Positions 1-9,491 are shown, counted from the first letter of the stretch. The stretch: 53,476 nucleotides of DNA from Candidatus Jettenia ecosi (GCA_005524015.1 SULG01000015.1:1-53476), one strand, 5' to 3'. Notes: generated by a model not told the origin, from the letters alone. A program made the numbers and translations.

Positions 1-57
1 GCTAGTTTATTCCAGTCAAGTGTAATTTTATAATATTATATAAATTACTATTTATTT

Positions 58-108
58 GATTGTGGCTAACGGAAGGCGGGCGTAGCCCGAATGGAGTTAG
101 CCACAATC
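58..108. repeat. Long hairpin downstream of the decayed IS110
   Basis: Two perfect 13-nt arms (GATTGTGGCTAAC at 58-70 and GTTAGCCACAATC at 96-108) enclose a loop with its own short CGGG/CCCG pairing. It lies on the 3' side of the minus-strand IS110 remnant, with about 220 nt of non-coding sequence between them. It could be an old IS end or an independent palindromic repeat. The structure is plain; its origin is not. Confidence 0.6.
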
Positions 109-331
109 ATCGATTATTTTTGTGCTTCTTCAAACTATTTGCTTCCCGTATGTTCGTGGAACAACCCTGTCCAACCCTAGTACTTTGAGGGTCTCAACTG
201 AGCCCTGACCTCGCTTCATAGGGACCACTGATTGTAGGCGGTAAAGTTCTCTCTGCTTTTCTTGAAGGTCGACCTGGTCGCCTTTATGGGGGTAATGATA
301 ATCTTTACCGCCTCCACGAATACCACGGCGC

Positions 332-1370
332 TTAAGCAACTTTTCTCAAATGGAGTTCTTCATAATTCCCCACGTATTCACGCTGATCACGTACCAGCGC
401 AAACAAAATTCCTAACAACTTTCGCGCTATTGCAATCAATGCCTTTATGGGAGGCATCCCTCTCTCACGACATTTATTGCCGCATAAAACAAGAGCTTCC
501 TCATCAGAGGACGCCCTCGCTTTGATATATGACGGCTCCCCTTATGCTTGCCTGAACTCACTTCAAAGAGATCTAATCCCGCAAGCTTGGTTATCTCTGC
601 TATCGTCTTGTGCTTCGTAAAGTCTCCCCCCTCTCCTATCAGCCCCGCTCCCGTTACCTCTCCTATCTCTTCTATTCCTGCCATCAACTGCTTTATCTCA
701 TATACCACACTCCCCTTGCTCCTCTCTGACTCCCACTGAGGTTACCGCCGCCTCATATAACGCCTCCGCGCGATCCTTACCCAATCTCCCCTCGACTTAT
801 CTTCTTCAATACCTCCTCCAAACCCTTACACCCAAGCCCTGCTATATCCTGCGGTCCTGGATACTGTTTCAGAAGATAGCGGGCTGTTTTCGTCTTGATG
901 TCCTTCATTACCCACAAGAACTCCGGCATCGTCCGTCTCTCTATTGCCCTCTCTCGCGCCTGAGTCAGCCTTCTCAACTCTGCTGATGTCCCTTCCGGTA
1001 CCACTACCGTCAGATAATTTCCTAACTCTATAATGTCCGCTATTACCCAAGGGTCATTCTCATCCGTCTTATTCGGAGAATTCCCCCTTATCTCCTTTAC
1101 CCTCTTGGTATGCATCGGATTTACCTGCACGAGCTTTACAGGCTGTCCGAGAATTGTTTTTACGGATCAAATCCTACTGTATATTGATTAACTATTGCAA
1201 TAGACGCAACATATAGCATATGTTGCAGGTGGTAATTGCATTCTCGGACAGCCTGTTTACTTCTCCAAACTTCGTATATACACGACGTGCTTCTCTTGTG
1301 CCACATCCAATGCTACTATCAAACTTTTCTTATTGATTTTCTTCCCCTTCTTGGTAGTATTACTCTTCAC
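332..1370 (-). pseudogene. IS110-family transposase, decayed
   Basis: Reading the minus strand, a GTG at 1370 preceded by AAAGGAG (1378-1384) starts an N-terminal DEDD-type segment (LIVALDVAQEKHVVYIRS). The reading frame then meets a stop and a 119-bp insert, and resumes with VNPMHTKRVKEIRGNSPNKT, the conserved IS110 N-domain block. A further break near 760 separates this from the C-terminal Transposase_20 block (TGAGLIGEGGDFTKHKTIAE, then SSGKHKGSRHISKRGRPLMR). After another frameshift near 445 the typical tail (MPPIKALIAIARKLLGILFA) ends at the stop at 332-334. About 50 residues normally present between the first two blocks are missing. The element is inactive. Family assignment is firm; the exact number of lesions is not. 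Confidence 0.85.
1138..1256. mobile_element. 119-bp MITE-like element inside the IS110 remnant
   Basis: Perfect 16-bp terminal inverted repeats (ACAGGCTGTCCGAGAA at 1138-1153, its reverse complement at 1241-1256) flank about 87 bp of non-coding DNA. It sits exactly where the IS110 N-terminal domain is interrupted. No clear target duplication is visible, and some IS110 sequence is lost at the junction, so insertion was followed by or coupled to a deletion. The internal ACATATAGCATATGT is itself palindromic. Confidence 0.65.
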
Positions 1371-1496
1371 AGCTATACTCCTTTCTTTGACTTGAATTCT
1401 TCTACCTTACTCTTACATTCATTCAACTCAAGAAAGAGTATAGCTGTTTTTATTCAAAGCTCAATCCCTTTCTGCAATATAGCAAGCTTTCCTAAA

Positions 1497-1761
1497 CTTA
1501 TCCTTACCCACATCCATTCTTCCTTCTCGTTCCAACGCTCTGCGTTGGAATGTGCCAGGGACGCTCCACGTCTTGTCCCGGATGTTTAACTATAAGATGC
1601 TGATAAAGACATTCTCATGATCACAGCCATTATACCATCGTAAAAATAGACCGATTCGTGAAATACGACGCAGAGCGTTGGAACGAGAATATCTACCCAC
1701 TAGCGCTTACTTCTTATGAAATATGGGGTGTACGAAAGAGAAAGATGTGGGTAATGATAAG
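1497..1761. repeat. Nested palindromic element (MITE-like family A)
   Basis: Outer imperfect inverted repeats CTTATCCTTACCCACATC (1497-1514) and GATGTGGGTAATGATAAG (1744-1761) bound a 265-bp segment. Inside it lie perfect 22-bp inverted arms at 1524-1545 and 1668-1689, both built on TTCTCGTTCCAACGCTCTGC. The same outer termini bound a 275-bp segment at 12756-13030, so this is a dispersed family with different cargo in each copy. No protein is encoded. The arrangement suggests one palindromic element inserted inside another. Confidence 0.65.
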
Positions 1762-2136
1762 TTTCTAAAGGGGGACTAAGGGGGATTGGTTTGCTATTCT
1801 TCACCATTTATATATTTTAGCTTGATGCATATGGGCCTGAACCTTGCCTCACCGTCTTTGAATACATGCACGGGAATAATACCCTAAAGAATTGAAATGC
1901 CTGTACATTCCTTACATGAAACATTGTTGAATCCCACAGATATCCCTTTATCCATGCAAAACTAAGCCTGCTTGGTATAGCTTATTTATCACTATTACAT
2001 TATTTTATGCATGAGTTTCTCATTGACTGTTTTAGGAACATGGTATATATTCTTAACAGAGATGCTTGATAATAAGCAAAAGTATTGCCTCTTTTATGAT
2101 TAGCAAATTAACATTTAAGAAAGCGAGGGCGTATAC
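1762..2136. other. Intergenic stretch with dispersed repeat
   Basis: No credible gene. Positions 1789-1849 are an approximately 60-nt repeat centred on TTTAGCTTGATGCATATGGG whose inverted copy lies at 12397-12456. The preceding run of GGGGGA motifs (1768-1788) belongs to the same repeat. The remainder upstream of 2137 presumably carries the promoter of the next genes, but no clear box could be assigned. Confidence 0.5.
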
Positions 2137-2313
2137 ATGAAAAACGTGGAATTTTCTGTCGAGGGAACTATACTCAATATAAAGATAGACTTATCAAAGG
2201 AATTTGGTCCTTCTTCATCAGGAAAAAATATCATTGTTGCGTCAACAGAAGGAAACGTCACCATACCGAACCGTGAAGAAAAAATCGGTTTAAACGTCTA
2301 CCGCAAAAAATAA
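2137..2313 (+). CDS. Small conserved protein upstream of ftsH (58 aa)
   Basis: An ATG at 2137 opens a 58-residue frame (MKNVEFSVEGTILNIKIDLS at the start) ending at 2311-2313, only 10 nt before the ftsH start, so the two are probably co-transcribed. The product is soluble and charged, with an alternating beta-strand look and a central SSSGKNIIVASTEGN stretch that resembles small uncharacterised proteins seen in many bacteria. No catalytic motif, signal or membrane segment is visible. Function is unknown; the position next to ftsH is the only functional hint. The conserved character and tight spacing make it a real gene rather than a chance frame. Confidence 0.7.
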   Translation: MKNVEFSVEGTILNIKIDLSKEFGPSSSGKNIIVASTEGNVTIPNREEKIGLNVYRKK

Positions 2314-2323
2314 TCTTTACTAT

Positions 2324-4213
2324 ATGGAAAAAAAGCAGAGAGACAACTCGAGGGGCTCACAGTGGAGAGTATTCGTAAGCTTGGGGCTTTTTATTATTTT
2401 TTTTTATGGACTCATATACGGCTGGCAATCCTTCTATCCTCAACAAACCCTCAATCAGCGTATCATAAGCTATAGTCAATTCATTGAACAGCTTGATGCT
2501 GATAACATCGATTCTGTCTCCATGAGGAATTTACACATAAAGGGGAAATTTCGTAAAGAAGTGACCCTTCCGCTCCCGGATGAAAAGGAACCTGTTTCAG
2601 TAAAAAATTTTCAAACATTTTTACCTGTTCTTCAGGGAGAGGAGCTTATTGAAAAACTGAAAGAGAAAAATGTGGTAATACATGTGGAACCATCCGAAGA
2701 ACGATCCGTTTTCTGGCAATTCCTTGTCGGGCTACTTCCGTGGATGTTTATTATCGGTATATGGATGTTCATGATGAGACGGGCCCAGCAAATAGAGGGA
2801 GGACCTGGAGGACTTTTCTCTTTCGGGCAAAGCAAGGCGATACTCTACGATATAAAAAAACCAAGCATTACTTTCAAGGATGTAGCTGGTATGGACAATG
2901 TAAAACAGGAATTGAGAGAAGCGATAGAATTTCTTAAAGACCCTGATGTATTCAAGAGAATCGGTGCGAAAGTGCCCAAGGGTGTGCTCCTTATCGGCGC
3001 TCCGGGAACCGGGAAAACACTTCTTGCGCGTGCAACGGCAGGAGAGGCTGGTGTCCCTTTCTATAGCATTAATGCATCAGAATTTATTGAGATGTTTGTT
3101 GGTGTTGGGGCATCGCGTGTCAGGGATATGTTCCGGAAGGCTAAGGCGTCTCATCCCAGCATAATCTTTATTGATGAAATTGATGCTGTTGGGCGCACAC
3201 GAGGCGCAGGTCTGGGCGGGGGACACGACGAAAGGGAGCAAACGCTTAATCAGCTTTTAGCTGAAATGGATGGATTTCATCCAAACGAAGAAGTTATTGT
3301 AATGGCAGCGACCAACAGGCCTGATGTGCTTGATCCGGCGCTTCTCAGACCAGGCAGGTTTGACAGGCATGTTGTACTGGATAAGCCCGGATGGAAAGAA
3401 CGAAAAGCAATTCTTGAAATACATGTCAGGAATAAAAAATTGAAGGAAGACATCAACCTTGAAAGTATAGCGAAAGGGACCCCTGGCATGACAGGGGCCG
3501 ACCTCGAAAATCTTGCAAATGAAGCTGCATTAATTGCAATTCGAAAAAAGAAAGATGTCATTGATCAGAGTGACTTCGATGAAGCGCGTGATAAGGTCCT
3601 TATGGGAACTATAAGGGAGGAAACTATTAGCGCTCTGGAGAAACGGATAACAGCTTATCACGAGGCTGGACATGCCCTTGTTGCTCGCATGCTTCCGGGT
3701 ACAGATCCTATCCATAAGGTTAGTATTGTACCCCGGGGAATGGCTATGGGGGTGACGCAGCTTTTACCAGAAGAGGACAGACATTTTTATCCTAAGAATT
3801 ACCTTATGAACAAACTTGCCGTAGCTCTTGCTGGTAGAGTTGCTGAGAAGCTTAATTTTAATGATGTTAGCACCGGGGCGCAGAATGACCTCAAGGAGGC
3901 TACAACCCTTGCTGAGAAAATGGTTGCGCAATGGGGAATGAGTGATAAGGTGGGACCTCTCAACCTTGGAAGGGGAGAAGAACACCCTTTTTTAGGGAGA
4001 GAGCTTGCACAACCGAGACGATACAGTGAGGATATGGCATGGCTTATGGACCAGGAAATACAAAAGTTAATTGTTGATGCTGAAATGAGAGCGGAAGAAA
4101 TACTGGGGAATAATAAAAGCACCCTGGTTAATTTGGCAGAAACTCTTATAAAAGAGGAGTCTTTAGGCAGAGAAGAAATTGAGCGGATAATAAAGAATGT
4201 ACCAAAGGGTTAG
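2324..4213 (+). CDS. ftsH: ATP-dependent zinc metalloprotease FtsH
   Basis: Membrane-anchored AAA+ protease that unfolds and degrades membrane and short-lived cytosolic proteins. The 629 residues follow the family plan: a first membrane helix at about 16-35, a periplasmic domain, a second helix at about 128-150, then the AAA module with Walker A GAPGTGKT (about 225), Walker B IIFIDEID and the second region of homology ending in LLRPGRFDR. The peptidase domain has the zinc motif HEAGH (446-450) and the third ligand Asp near 522 in QNDLKEA. All catalytic residues are present and length is normal. It follows the 58-aa gene by 10 nt and is followed 34 nt later by the kinase gene, suggesting one operon. 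Confidence 0.97.
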   Translation: MEKKQRDNSRGSQWRVFVSLGLFIIFFYGLIYGWQSFYPQQTLNQRIISYSQFIEQLDADNIDSVSMRNLHIKGKFRKEVTLPLPDEKEPVSVKNFQTFLPVLQGEELIEKLKEKNVVIHVEPSEERSVFWQFLVGLLPWMFIIGIWMFMMRRAQQIEGGPGGLFSFGQSKAILYDIKKPSITFKDVAGMDNVKQELREAIEFLKDPDVFKRIGAKVPKGVLLIGAPGTGKTLLARATAGEAGVPFYSINASEFIEMFVGVGASRVRDMFRKAKASHPSIIFIDEIDAVGRTRGAGLGGGHDEREQTLNQLLAEMDGFHPNEEVIVMAATNRPDVLDPALLRPGRFDRHVVLDKPGWKERKAILEIHVRNKKLKEDINLESIAKGTPGMTGADLENLANEAALIAIRKKKDVIDQSDFDEARDKVLMGTIREETISALEKRITAYHEAGHALVARMLPGTDPIHKVSIVPRGMAMGVTQLLPEEDRHFYPKNYLMNKLAVALAGRVAEKLNFNDVSTGAQNDLKEATTLAEKMVAQWGMSDKVGPLNLGRGEEHPFLGRELAQPRRYSEDMAWLMDQEIQKLIVDAEMRAEEILGNNKSTLVNLAETLIKEESLGREEIERIIKNVPKG

Positions 4214-4247
4214 TATGTCAAACTATTTCATGAGAGAAGGAGTGAAA

Positions 4248-5201
4248 ATGAATATTCTTGTTTCTGGCTCATTGGCTTATGACAGGATTATGGACTTTCC
4301 GGGAAAATTTTCTGACCATATACTTCCCGATAAGGTACACGTATTAAATGTATGTTTTATGATAAATGGTTTGAGTGAAAATTTTGGAGGAACTGCGGGT
4401 AATATTGCTTACGCCCTCTCGCTTCTTAATGAAAACCCAACCATAATAGCTACGGCTGGACGTGATTTTGACCCTTATAGAAATTGGTTAACGAAGAATA
4501 AGATTTCCGCAAACCATATTAAGATCATCGATGAAGAACTTACTGCGGGCGCCTATATAACTACTGATCAATCGGATAATCAGATAACGGCATTTAATCC
4601 GGGTGCAATGAAATGGAGCGCCGGTTTTCATTTTGATTCTCTTGCATCTGAAAAAACCCTTGCAATCGTTGCGCCGGGGAATTTGGACGATATGATAAAC
4701 CTTTCAACACTCTATAAAAAGAAGAAGATTAATTATATTTTTGATCCGGGCCAATCCCTTCCCGCCTGGAAGAAAGAGCTTTTGGTTGATATGATACAAG
4801 GATCAAAGATATTTATTTGCAACGATTATGAGCTACAGTTAACCCAGGAAAAAACCTCCATGACGCTTAACGACATCCTGGAGAAGACTGACATATTGAT
4901 AGTAACAAAAGGTGAGTTTGGTTCTGTGGTAATGCAGAAAGAGAATACGGGAATAAAAAGTTTTGATATCCCGGCAGCGAAAGCGCATGAGATATGCGAT
5001 CCTACCGGAGCCGGCGATGCTTACCGGGCTGGACTTATTAAGGGGCTTGCAACATCAAAAGGTGATATTATTCATGCTGCAAAAATAGGGTCTGTTTGTG
5101 CTGTTTATGCGGTAGAAGTGTATGGCTCCCAAAATTTCCATTTTACCCCCGAATCGTTCAATAGACGCTTCAAGGACGTTTTTGGGGAAGAGGCTTTTTA
5201 G
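4248..5201 (+). CDS. PfkB-family carbohydrate/nucleoside kinase
   Basis: Ribokinase-fold kinase that phosphorylates a sugar or nucleoside with ATP. The start at 4248 (MNILVSGSLAYDRIMDF) is preferred to upstream in-frame codons because AGAAGGAG lies 5 nt before it and the family begins at this strand. The first PfkB signature appears in GGTAGNIAYALSLL and the second, with the anion hole and catalytic Asp, in DPTGAGDAYRAGL. The 317-aa length is typical. Substrate cannot be fixed; the overall look resembles the adenosine-kinase-like PfkB branch found in bacteria and archaea. It directly follows ftsH and may share its transcript. Confidence 0.88.
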   Translation: MNILVSGSLAYDRIMDFPGKFSDHILPDKVHVLNVCFMINGLSENFGGTAGNIAYALSLLNENPTIIATAGRDFDPYRNWLTKNKISANHIKIIDEELTAGAYITTDQSDNQITAFNPGAMKWSAGFHFDSLASEKTLAIVAPGNLDDMINLSTLYKKKKINYIFDPGQSLPAWKKELLVDMIQGSKIFICNDYELQLTQEKTSMTLNDILEKTDILIVTKGEFGSVVMQKENTGIKSFDIPAAKAHEICDPTGAGDAYRAGLIKGLATSKGDIIHAAKIGSVCAVYAVEVYGSQNFHFTPESFNRRFKDVFGEEAF

Positions 5202-5427
5202 GGTATGGTCAAATTAAAGCTGATTTTAGAAATTTAAGCAATCAAATAGGGCATAAAATCAAAGGATTCTTCAAATATTTTTCTAAAAATACATTTCTTT
5301 GACTATATATGGTTTTTATCTTTCATACCCATAGTAACGGTTTTGTGAGAAAGCACCTTCCGTTTTATCAGGCCTTTATTCTTGATATATGGTTGTGTAA
5401 GTGATAAAGTATGTTGCGTGTTGTTAC
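5202..5427. other. Intergenic stretch after the kinase gene
   Basis: AT-rich non-coding sequence. No clear terminator with a T-tract, promoter or gene was recognised here. It leads into the RAYT remnant, after which 5592-5810 is also empty apart from the ribosome-binding site of the next gene. Confidence 0.4.
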
Positions 5428-5591
5428 ATGGAAAGACTACTAAAAATAGAATTTGACGGGGCTATTTACCACATCACAACGAGAGGCAACGCAAGAGAAC
5501 CCGTATTTTTACCGATAAGGAAGTGGCTGATTATCTTGGGCTGCATTACTCGACCATAAGTAGATTGTTAAAAAAGAATCGACTTTATTAA
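5428..5591 (+). pseudogene. REP-associated tyrosine transposase (RAYT), remnant
   Basis: The frame starting at 5428 gives MERLLKIEFDGAIYHITTRG, the hallmark N-terminus of Y1/IS200-like RAYT transposases. It then jumps, with an internal deletion and a frame change near 5514, to DKEVADYLGLHYSTISRLLK, the typical C-terminal helix-turn-helix end, stopping at 5589-5591. The catalytic HUH and tyrosine core is gone, so it is inactive. Palindromes of the REP type elsewhere in the window (8774-8794, 29636-29664) may have been mobilised by relatives of this enzyme, which is inference. Confidence 0.8.
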
Positions 5592-5810
5592 CAATAACAA
5601 AGACCTGACTCAATCCAACCTTCCAACCTTTGACGGGATAACAGATGCAGCAATTATGATAAACTATAACCAAATGAATGCTGAGTTGGTGTAGGATAAA
5701 AAATTGAGCACCAGAATAATGCAGATAAAAGGGCATTTATCATTCACGAGGTGATCTTTTTCCTTCCAACTACCAAGGACAAAAGGTGAATGAAAATAAA
5801 GGAGATTTTA

Positions 5811-8105
5811 ATGGGCAAACAAAGGGATGTGACGGAGATCAAATCCTGGCAACATAAATGGCGTTTCTTTCGTTCTGGTGGCTTTGACCAGGTTCGTATA
5901 GAAACAGCAGATGATTTTCGGAATCTAGACCAGCTAGATCAGAAACTTTGGGCTGCTCTAAGCTGCCCGGTCAGAGGACTTGAGTTCTCCCCCCGGACAC
6001 TCGAACTTCTCGATACAGATGGTGACAGGAGAATACGGGTTCCTGAGGTAATCTCAGCTATTAAGTGGACTTATTCGGTGCTAAAAAATCCAGAAGATTT
6101 AATTAAAGGGAGTCCTGCATTACCGCTTGACGCAATTAATGACAATACTGCAGAAGGCCGTCAATTACTTTCTTCCGCGCGAGAAATACTGAAGAATCTG
6201 GGAAAGGCTGACGCTTCGGCAATTACACCCGAAGACACAACTGATACTGCCAGGATCTTCGCCAAAACCCGCTTTAACGGTGATGGAATAATTCCACTTA
6301 CGGCAACGGATGACGTCGGATTGAAGAAGACGATTGAGGATATTATCGCATTGATGGGATCAGAAAAAGATCTTAGCGGTGAGCAAGGTATAAGTTATGA
6401 AAAAGTCAAAAAGTTTTTTGAAGAAGCTCAGGCATTTTCTGATTGGTGGAGTGATGCTGAGGCAAAGGCCGAGAAGGTTCTTCCCTTCGGGGACATGACT
6501 ATCCAGGCTTTAGATGCTTATCAGGCGATGAAAGCTAAAATTGACGACTATTTTATTCGTTGTCATCTCGTGGCGTTTGATTCTCATGCTGCAAAACCAT
6601 TAAATCCTTCAAAAGCCACATACAGGGCTTTAGCACATAAGAGTTTATCAGTGAAAACAGATGAATTGACCATGTTACCATTAGCCAGAATTGAGGCAGA
6701 ACGTCCGCTTCCGCTGATAGAGGGTCTTAATCCGGTATGGATTGAACTTATGGAGGAATTCCGGGCAAATATCGTACAACCCTTATTTGGAACAAAAACC
6801 GGTTTGACAGCAGATGAATGGGAAATCATTCATGCCAAATTTGCTGATTATGAGGAGTGGCAGGCTATCAAGAAAGGAACCTTAGTTGAAAAACTAGGAC
6901 TTAAACGTGTTCGGGAGTTATTGATGAATGGATGTAAAGAGGCCATTTTCGAACTTATTGCAAAGGATAAATCGCTTGAGCCGGAAGTAAAGGCCATCGT
7001 CGCTGTAGAAAGACTTGCGCACTATTACAGAGACCTTATTACCTTAATTAATAATTTTGTTTCTTTTCGTGATTTTTACACGAGCAAGAAAAAAGCCATT
7101 TTTCAGGCAGGAACACTTTATCTTGACCAGAGAAGCTGTGATCTCTGTCTTAAAGTTGACGATGTTGGAAAGCACAGCACTCTTGCTCAATTAAGCCGGA
7201 TTCATTTAGTTTACTGTGAATGTACTCGAAATGGCAACATAGAGAAGCTAAATATTGTTGCGGCATTAACGAGTGGTGATTCAGGCAACCTTATGGTGGG
7301 GCGCAACGCTATTTTTTATGACAGACAAGGTCGGGACTGGGATGCAACAGTTATAAAAATTGTTGAACATCCCATCAGTATAAATCAAGCTTTCTGGTCA
7401 CCATACAAACGGATTGCCCGAATGATTTCTGAACAAATTGAAAAGATTGCTGCTGCCCGAGACAAGTCTACAATCGACAAGGCTTCAGGCAGCATTGATA
7501 GTGTAACCCAAGCCACAGATGCAGGAAAGACGCCAACACCTCAGACCTTCGATGTAGCTAAATTTGCTGGTATATTTGCCGCTATAGGCCTTGCTATTGG
7601 CGCCATTGGCACTGCAATCGCTTCAGTGGCGACCGGTTTCTTACAATTGGTTTGGTGGCAAATGCCACTGTCGATTGTAGGACTCATCTTCGTTATATCA
7701 GGACCGTCTATGGTCATTGCCTGGCTTAAACTAAGGGAACGCAATCTCGCTCCTATCCTTGATGCCAGCGGCTGGGCAGTGAATACCCGTGCTAAGATGA
7801 ATATCCCCTTTGGTACTGCTCTCACCGGAATTGCTGCCTTGCCCTATGGAGCGGAACGCTCTCTCTACGATCCCTTTGCCGAAAAAAAACGTCCTTGGAA
7901 GTTGTATATTACACTCTTTGCTATATCAGCACTGATAGTATTTCTATGGTACCAAGGGTTCACCAAGCGATGGGCGAACCAAATTTATTCACGTATAATA
8001 ACAAGGGAAACTACACATACGAACGAATTGGAAGTTCCTGCAAAAAACCCTGCGGATGTAAAAGTTCAGCCCGTGTCTCCAGAAAATAAGCCAGACAAGC
8101 TGTGA
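5811..8105 (+). CDS. Large EF-hand-like protein with C-terminal membrane helices (764 aa), function unknown
   Basis: Not a family I can name. The start at 5811 has AAAGGAG eight nt upstream, better than the in-frame ATG at 5790. The N-terminal part contains a calcium-loop-like sequence LLDTDGDRRIRVPEVISAIK near residue 70 and a second possible loop RFNGDGIIPL near 155. A long mostly helical soluble region follows. A CDLC pair appears near residue 445. A Gly/Ala-rich hydrophobic segment (FAGIFAAIGLAIGAIGTAIA, about 585-605) and further helices at about 615-645 and 705-725 anchor the C-terminus, leaving a short hydrophilic tail. It stands alone between mobile-element scars. A membrane-tethered Ca2+-responsive or structural role is only a guess. 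Confidence 0.75.
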   Translation: MGKQRDVTEIKSWQHKWRFFRSGGFDQVRIETADDFRNLDQLDQKLWAALSCPVRGLEFSPRTLELLDTDGDRRIRVPEVISAIKWTYSVLKNPEDLIKGSPALPLDAINDNTAEGRQLLSSAREILKNLGKADASAITPEDTTDTARIFAKTRFNGDGIIPLTATDDVGLKKTIEDIIALMGSEKDLSGEQGISYEKVKKFFEEAQAFSDWWSDAEAKAEKVLPFGDMTIQALDAYQAMKAKIDDYFIRCHLVAFDSHAAKPLNPSKATYRALAHKSLSVKTDELTMLPLARIEAERPLPLIEGLNPVWIELMEEFRANIVQPLFGTKTGLTADEWEIIHAKFADYEEWQAIKKGTLVEKLGLKRVRELLMNGCKEAIFELIAKDKSLEPEVKAIVAVERLAHYYRDLITLINNFVSFRDFYTSKKKAIFQAGTLYLDQRSCDLCLKVDDVGKHSTLAQLSRIHLVYCECTRNGNIEKLNIVAALTSGDSGNLMVGRNAIFYDRQGRDWDATVIKIVEHPISINQAFWSPYKRIARMISEQIEKIAAARDKSTIDKASGSIDSVTQATDAGKTPTPQTFDVAKFAGIFAAIGLAIGAIGTAIASVATGFLQLVWWQMPLSIVGLIFVISGPSMVIAWLKLRERNLAPILDASGWAVNTRAKMNIPFGTALTGIAALPYGAERSLYDPFAEKKRPWKLYITLFAISALIVFLWYQGFTKRWANQIYSRIITRETTHTNELEVPAKNPADVKVQPVSPENKPDKL

Positions 8106-8366
8106 TGTAAAGTATACTTTTCGAGCGAAAGATGACACTTTCAACAAGGGAACGAATATGATATTTCACTACCTCTTTCCACCATTTTCGTGAAGTACTT
8201 CGAATGTCTCTGAGATTCTCATCCCGTGTATGAGGATTTGTACTGTTATTGCCATGTTATCAAATCTTTACATTCCTTCCAGGAGGAATACGAATCGTAG
8301 GAATCTCTCTTCTGATGCAGCTATCATAGACTTTCCTCTTATCATAAGCACCATCACCTCCATACC
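8104..8366 (-). pseudogene. IS5/IS4-type DDE transposase, C-terminal remnant
   Basis: The minus strand reads GDGAYDKRKVYDSCIRREIP, then IRIPPGRNVKI, two stops, and continues with ENLRDIRSTSRKWWKEVVKY and HIRSLVESVIFRSKSILYI. These match the middle Asp block (GDGAYD) and the C-terminal Glu block (Y-x-x-R-S-x-V-E) of IS5-type transposases. The N-terminal half is missing and in-frame stops are present, so it is a fossil. It is fused directly to the IS630-type fragment upstream on the same strand. Confidence 0.7.
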
Positions 8367-8824
8367 AGGCGAGCTCTTTTTGCAATTCGCCTAATCGTTT
8401 TCGTACTCACTCGTTTAACGGTTTTCCGCTGAACAGCAACAACAACCTTTTTTAAATCTCTGTGATATTTTCTGAGGTATCGTAAAGTTTTTTGCTGCTC
8501 TGCTGGGATAAGGATACAAGGACGTCCACTTATGGGGAGATCGTAAGGGCCAACGAATCCTGAGCTCCACCAACGATCAATCCAGGAAGAAACACTTCTG
8601 CGATCCACGTGATACATCTTGGCAATCGCATTAATGGGAGACTTTTGATGACTCAGAAGAATACTATGAGCCCGCATTCGAACCCATCGAGAGCGATGAT
8701 GTTGATATAAGTACCTGATCGTATGATTTCTCAGAACTATGGACTCTGGAAACAGAGTTTCCAGGCAATTGTATTCCCAAACGGAGTTTGGGAACAAGCT
8801 ACTACAAGCTACAGGAACAATCAT
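8367..8824 (-). pseudogene. IS630-type transposase, N-terminal HTH half
   Basis: The frame resembles the N-terminal helix-turn-helix part of IS630-family transposases: SPINAIAKMYHVDRRSVSSW, a WWSSGFVGPYDLPISGRP linker and a second winged-helix part ending RVSTKTIRRIAKRARLVW. The DDE catalytic domain is absent; the frame runs into the unrelated IS5-type remnant at about 8366 and stops (8354 in this frame). The first 50 or so codons overlap palindromic repeats at 8747-8794, so translation more likely began further in, for instance at MRAHSILL. Non-functional. Confidence 0.65.
8747..8794. repeat. Two REP-like palindromes
   Basis: TGGAAAC-AGA-GTTTCCA (8747-8763) and TTCCCAAAC-GGA-GTTTGGGAA (8774-8794) are perfect short hairpins placed in tandem. 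The second belongs to the same family as the 13-bp-stem palindrome at 29636-29664. Confidence 0.7.
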
Positions 8825-9263
8825 AGGCAGCGAAGGGCTAGAAGTCTCTAACCAGGGATGAATGTCCGGGAGATAAGGAATAATACCCTAATAGCCCCAA
8901 AGGGGTGAAAGATAGCGTTAGCAATGAAGTTCTGGACACAAAATCCTTAGCTTGGTGCATATGCCCTTCACCCCCGCCAGCGGGGGCAGCGCTTGTCCCC
9001 CTCCGTGAGGGGGATTCAGGGGGAGGCTACACGATTGAATTTTCTCTGCATAATACATGTACATAGGGCAAGGCTAAAACCTCTCCCTGTATCGACTCCG
9101 TGAGTGTTTTCATGGTAAATATTGGCCACTATACCGGAGAATATGCGGTTTACAAAACTTTGTCCCCGCCATATGCTGTCTGGTTTCAATCGTTGATCAC
9201 GATAAATCTAGCCGACCGCAAAAAGCGGAAAGGTTGATTTGTTTTATTAGAAGGAAGAATAAA
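8825..9263. other. Repeat-rich intergenic region
   Basis: No convincing gene. It contains a TTAGCTTGGTGCATATG copy (8947-8963) of the dispersed motif also at 1816, 12409 (inverted) and 29683, and complementary G/C-rich blocks around 8968-9030 (CCCCCGCCAGCGGGGG; CCCCCTCCGTGAGGGGG). A 90-bp segment (9111-9200) is listed separately. Confidence 0.55.
9111..9200 (-). repeat. 90-bp repeat, inverted copy of 52480-52569
   Basis: The reverse complement of this segment matches 52480-52569 over its full 90 nt without gaps, with about 11 mismatches by manual alignment. The partner starts inside the last codons of the ygiD-like gene and runs into its 3' flank, so this copy could be the debris of a former homologous gene end or a mobile repeat. 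Confidence 0.75.
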
Positions 9264-9491
9264 ATGAAGGAAAAAGAATTTGAACATGTTATAATACAGC
9301 TTCCCGTTTCTTCGGGAATTTTGCGCTTAAGGATAGAATACAAATCTTCGTTTTCCTCAATTCCACCTTCCAGGAAGCCTATGATAATTATGCTTCGTTA
9401 CTACCAGGAATGCAATTTCATCGTTTCCATTACAGAGTATTTTCTTTCTGTCAAAGGAGAAACTTGCCAAATCAATAAAATATCTTTATAG
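9264..9491 (+). CDS. Doubtful small ORF (75 aa)
   Basis: An ATG at 9264 has AAGGAAG upstream (9251-9257) and gives MKEKEFEHVIIQLPVSSGIL followed by a basic and aromatic tail. The alternative +2 frame is open from 9284 to 9478 and also gives protein-like sequence (EAYDNYASLLPGMQFHRFHY), so this may be one gene with a frameshift, or neither frame may be real. No family is recognised. It lies 74 nt before ettA. Confidence 0.25.
   Translation: MKEKEFEHVIIQLPVSSGILRLRIEYKSSFSSIPPSRKPMIIMLRYYQECNFIVSITEYFLSVKGETCQINKISL

Noticed and set aside
332-1384. Possible functional IS110 with bridge RNA
   Set aside because: The transposase has several frameshifts, a nested insert and a deletion, so no active element; a bridge RNA could not be identified by eye.
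1236-1589. 117-aa plus-strand frame with hydrophobic, Ser/Leu-rich sequence
   Set aside because: It overlaps the 5' part of the minus-strand IS110 remnant and a palindromic repeat; no ribosome-binding site and no protein-like conservation.
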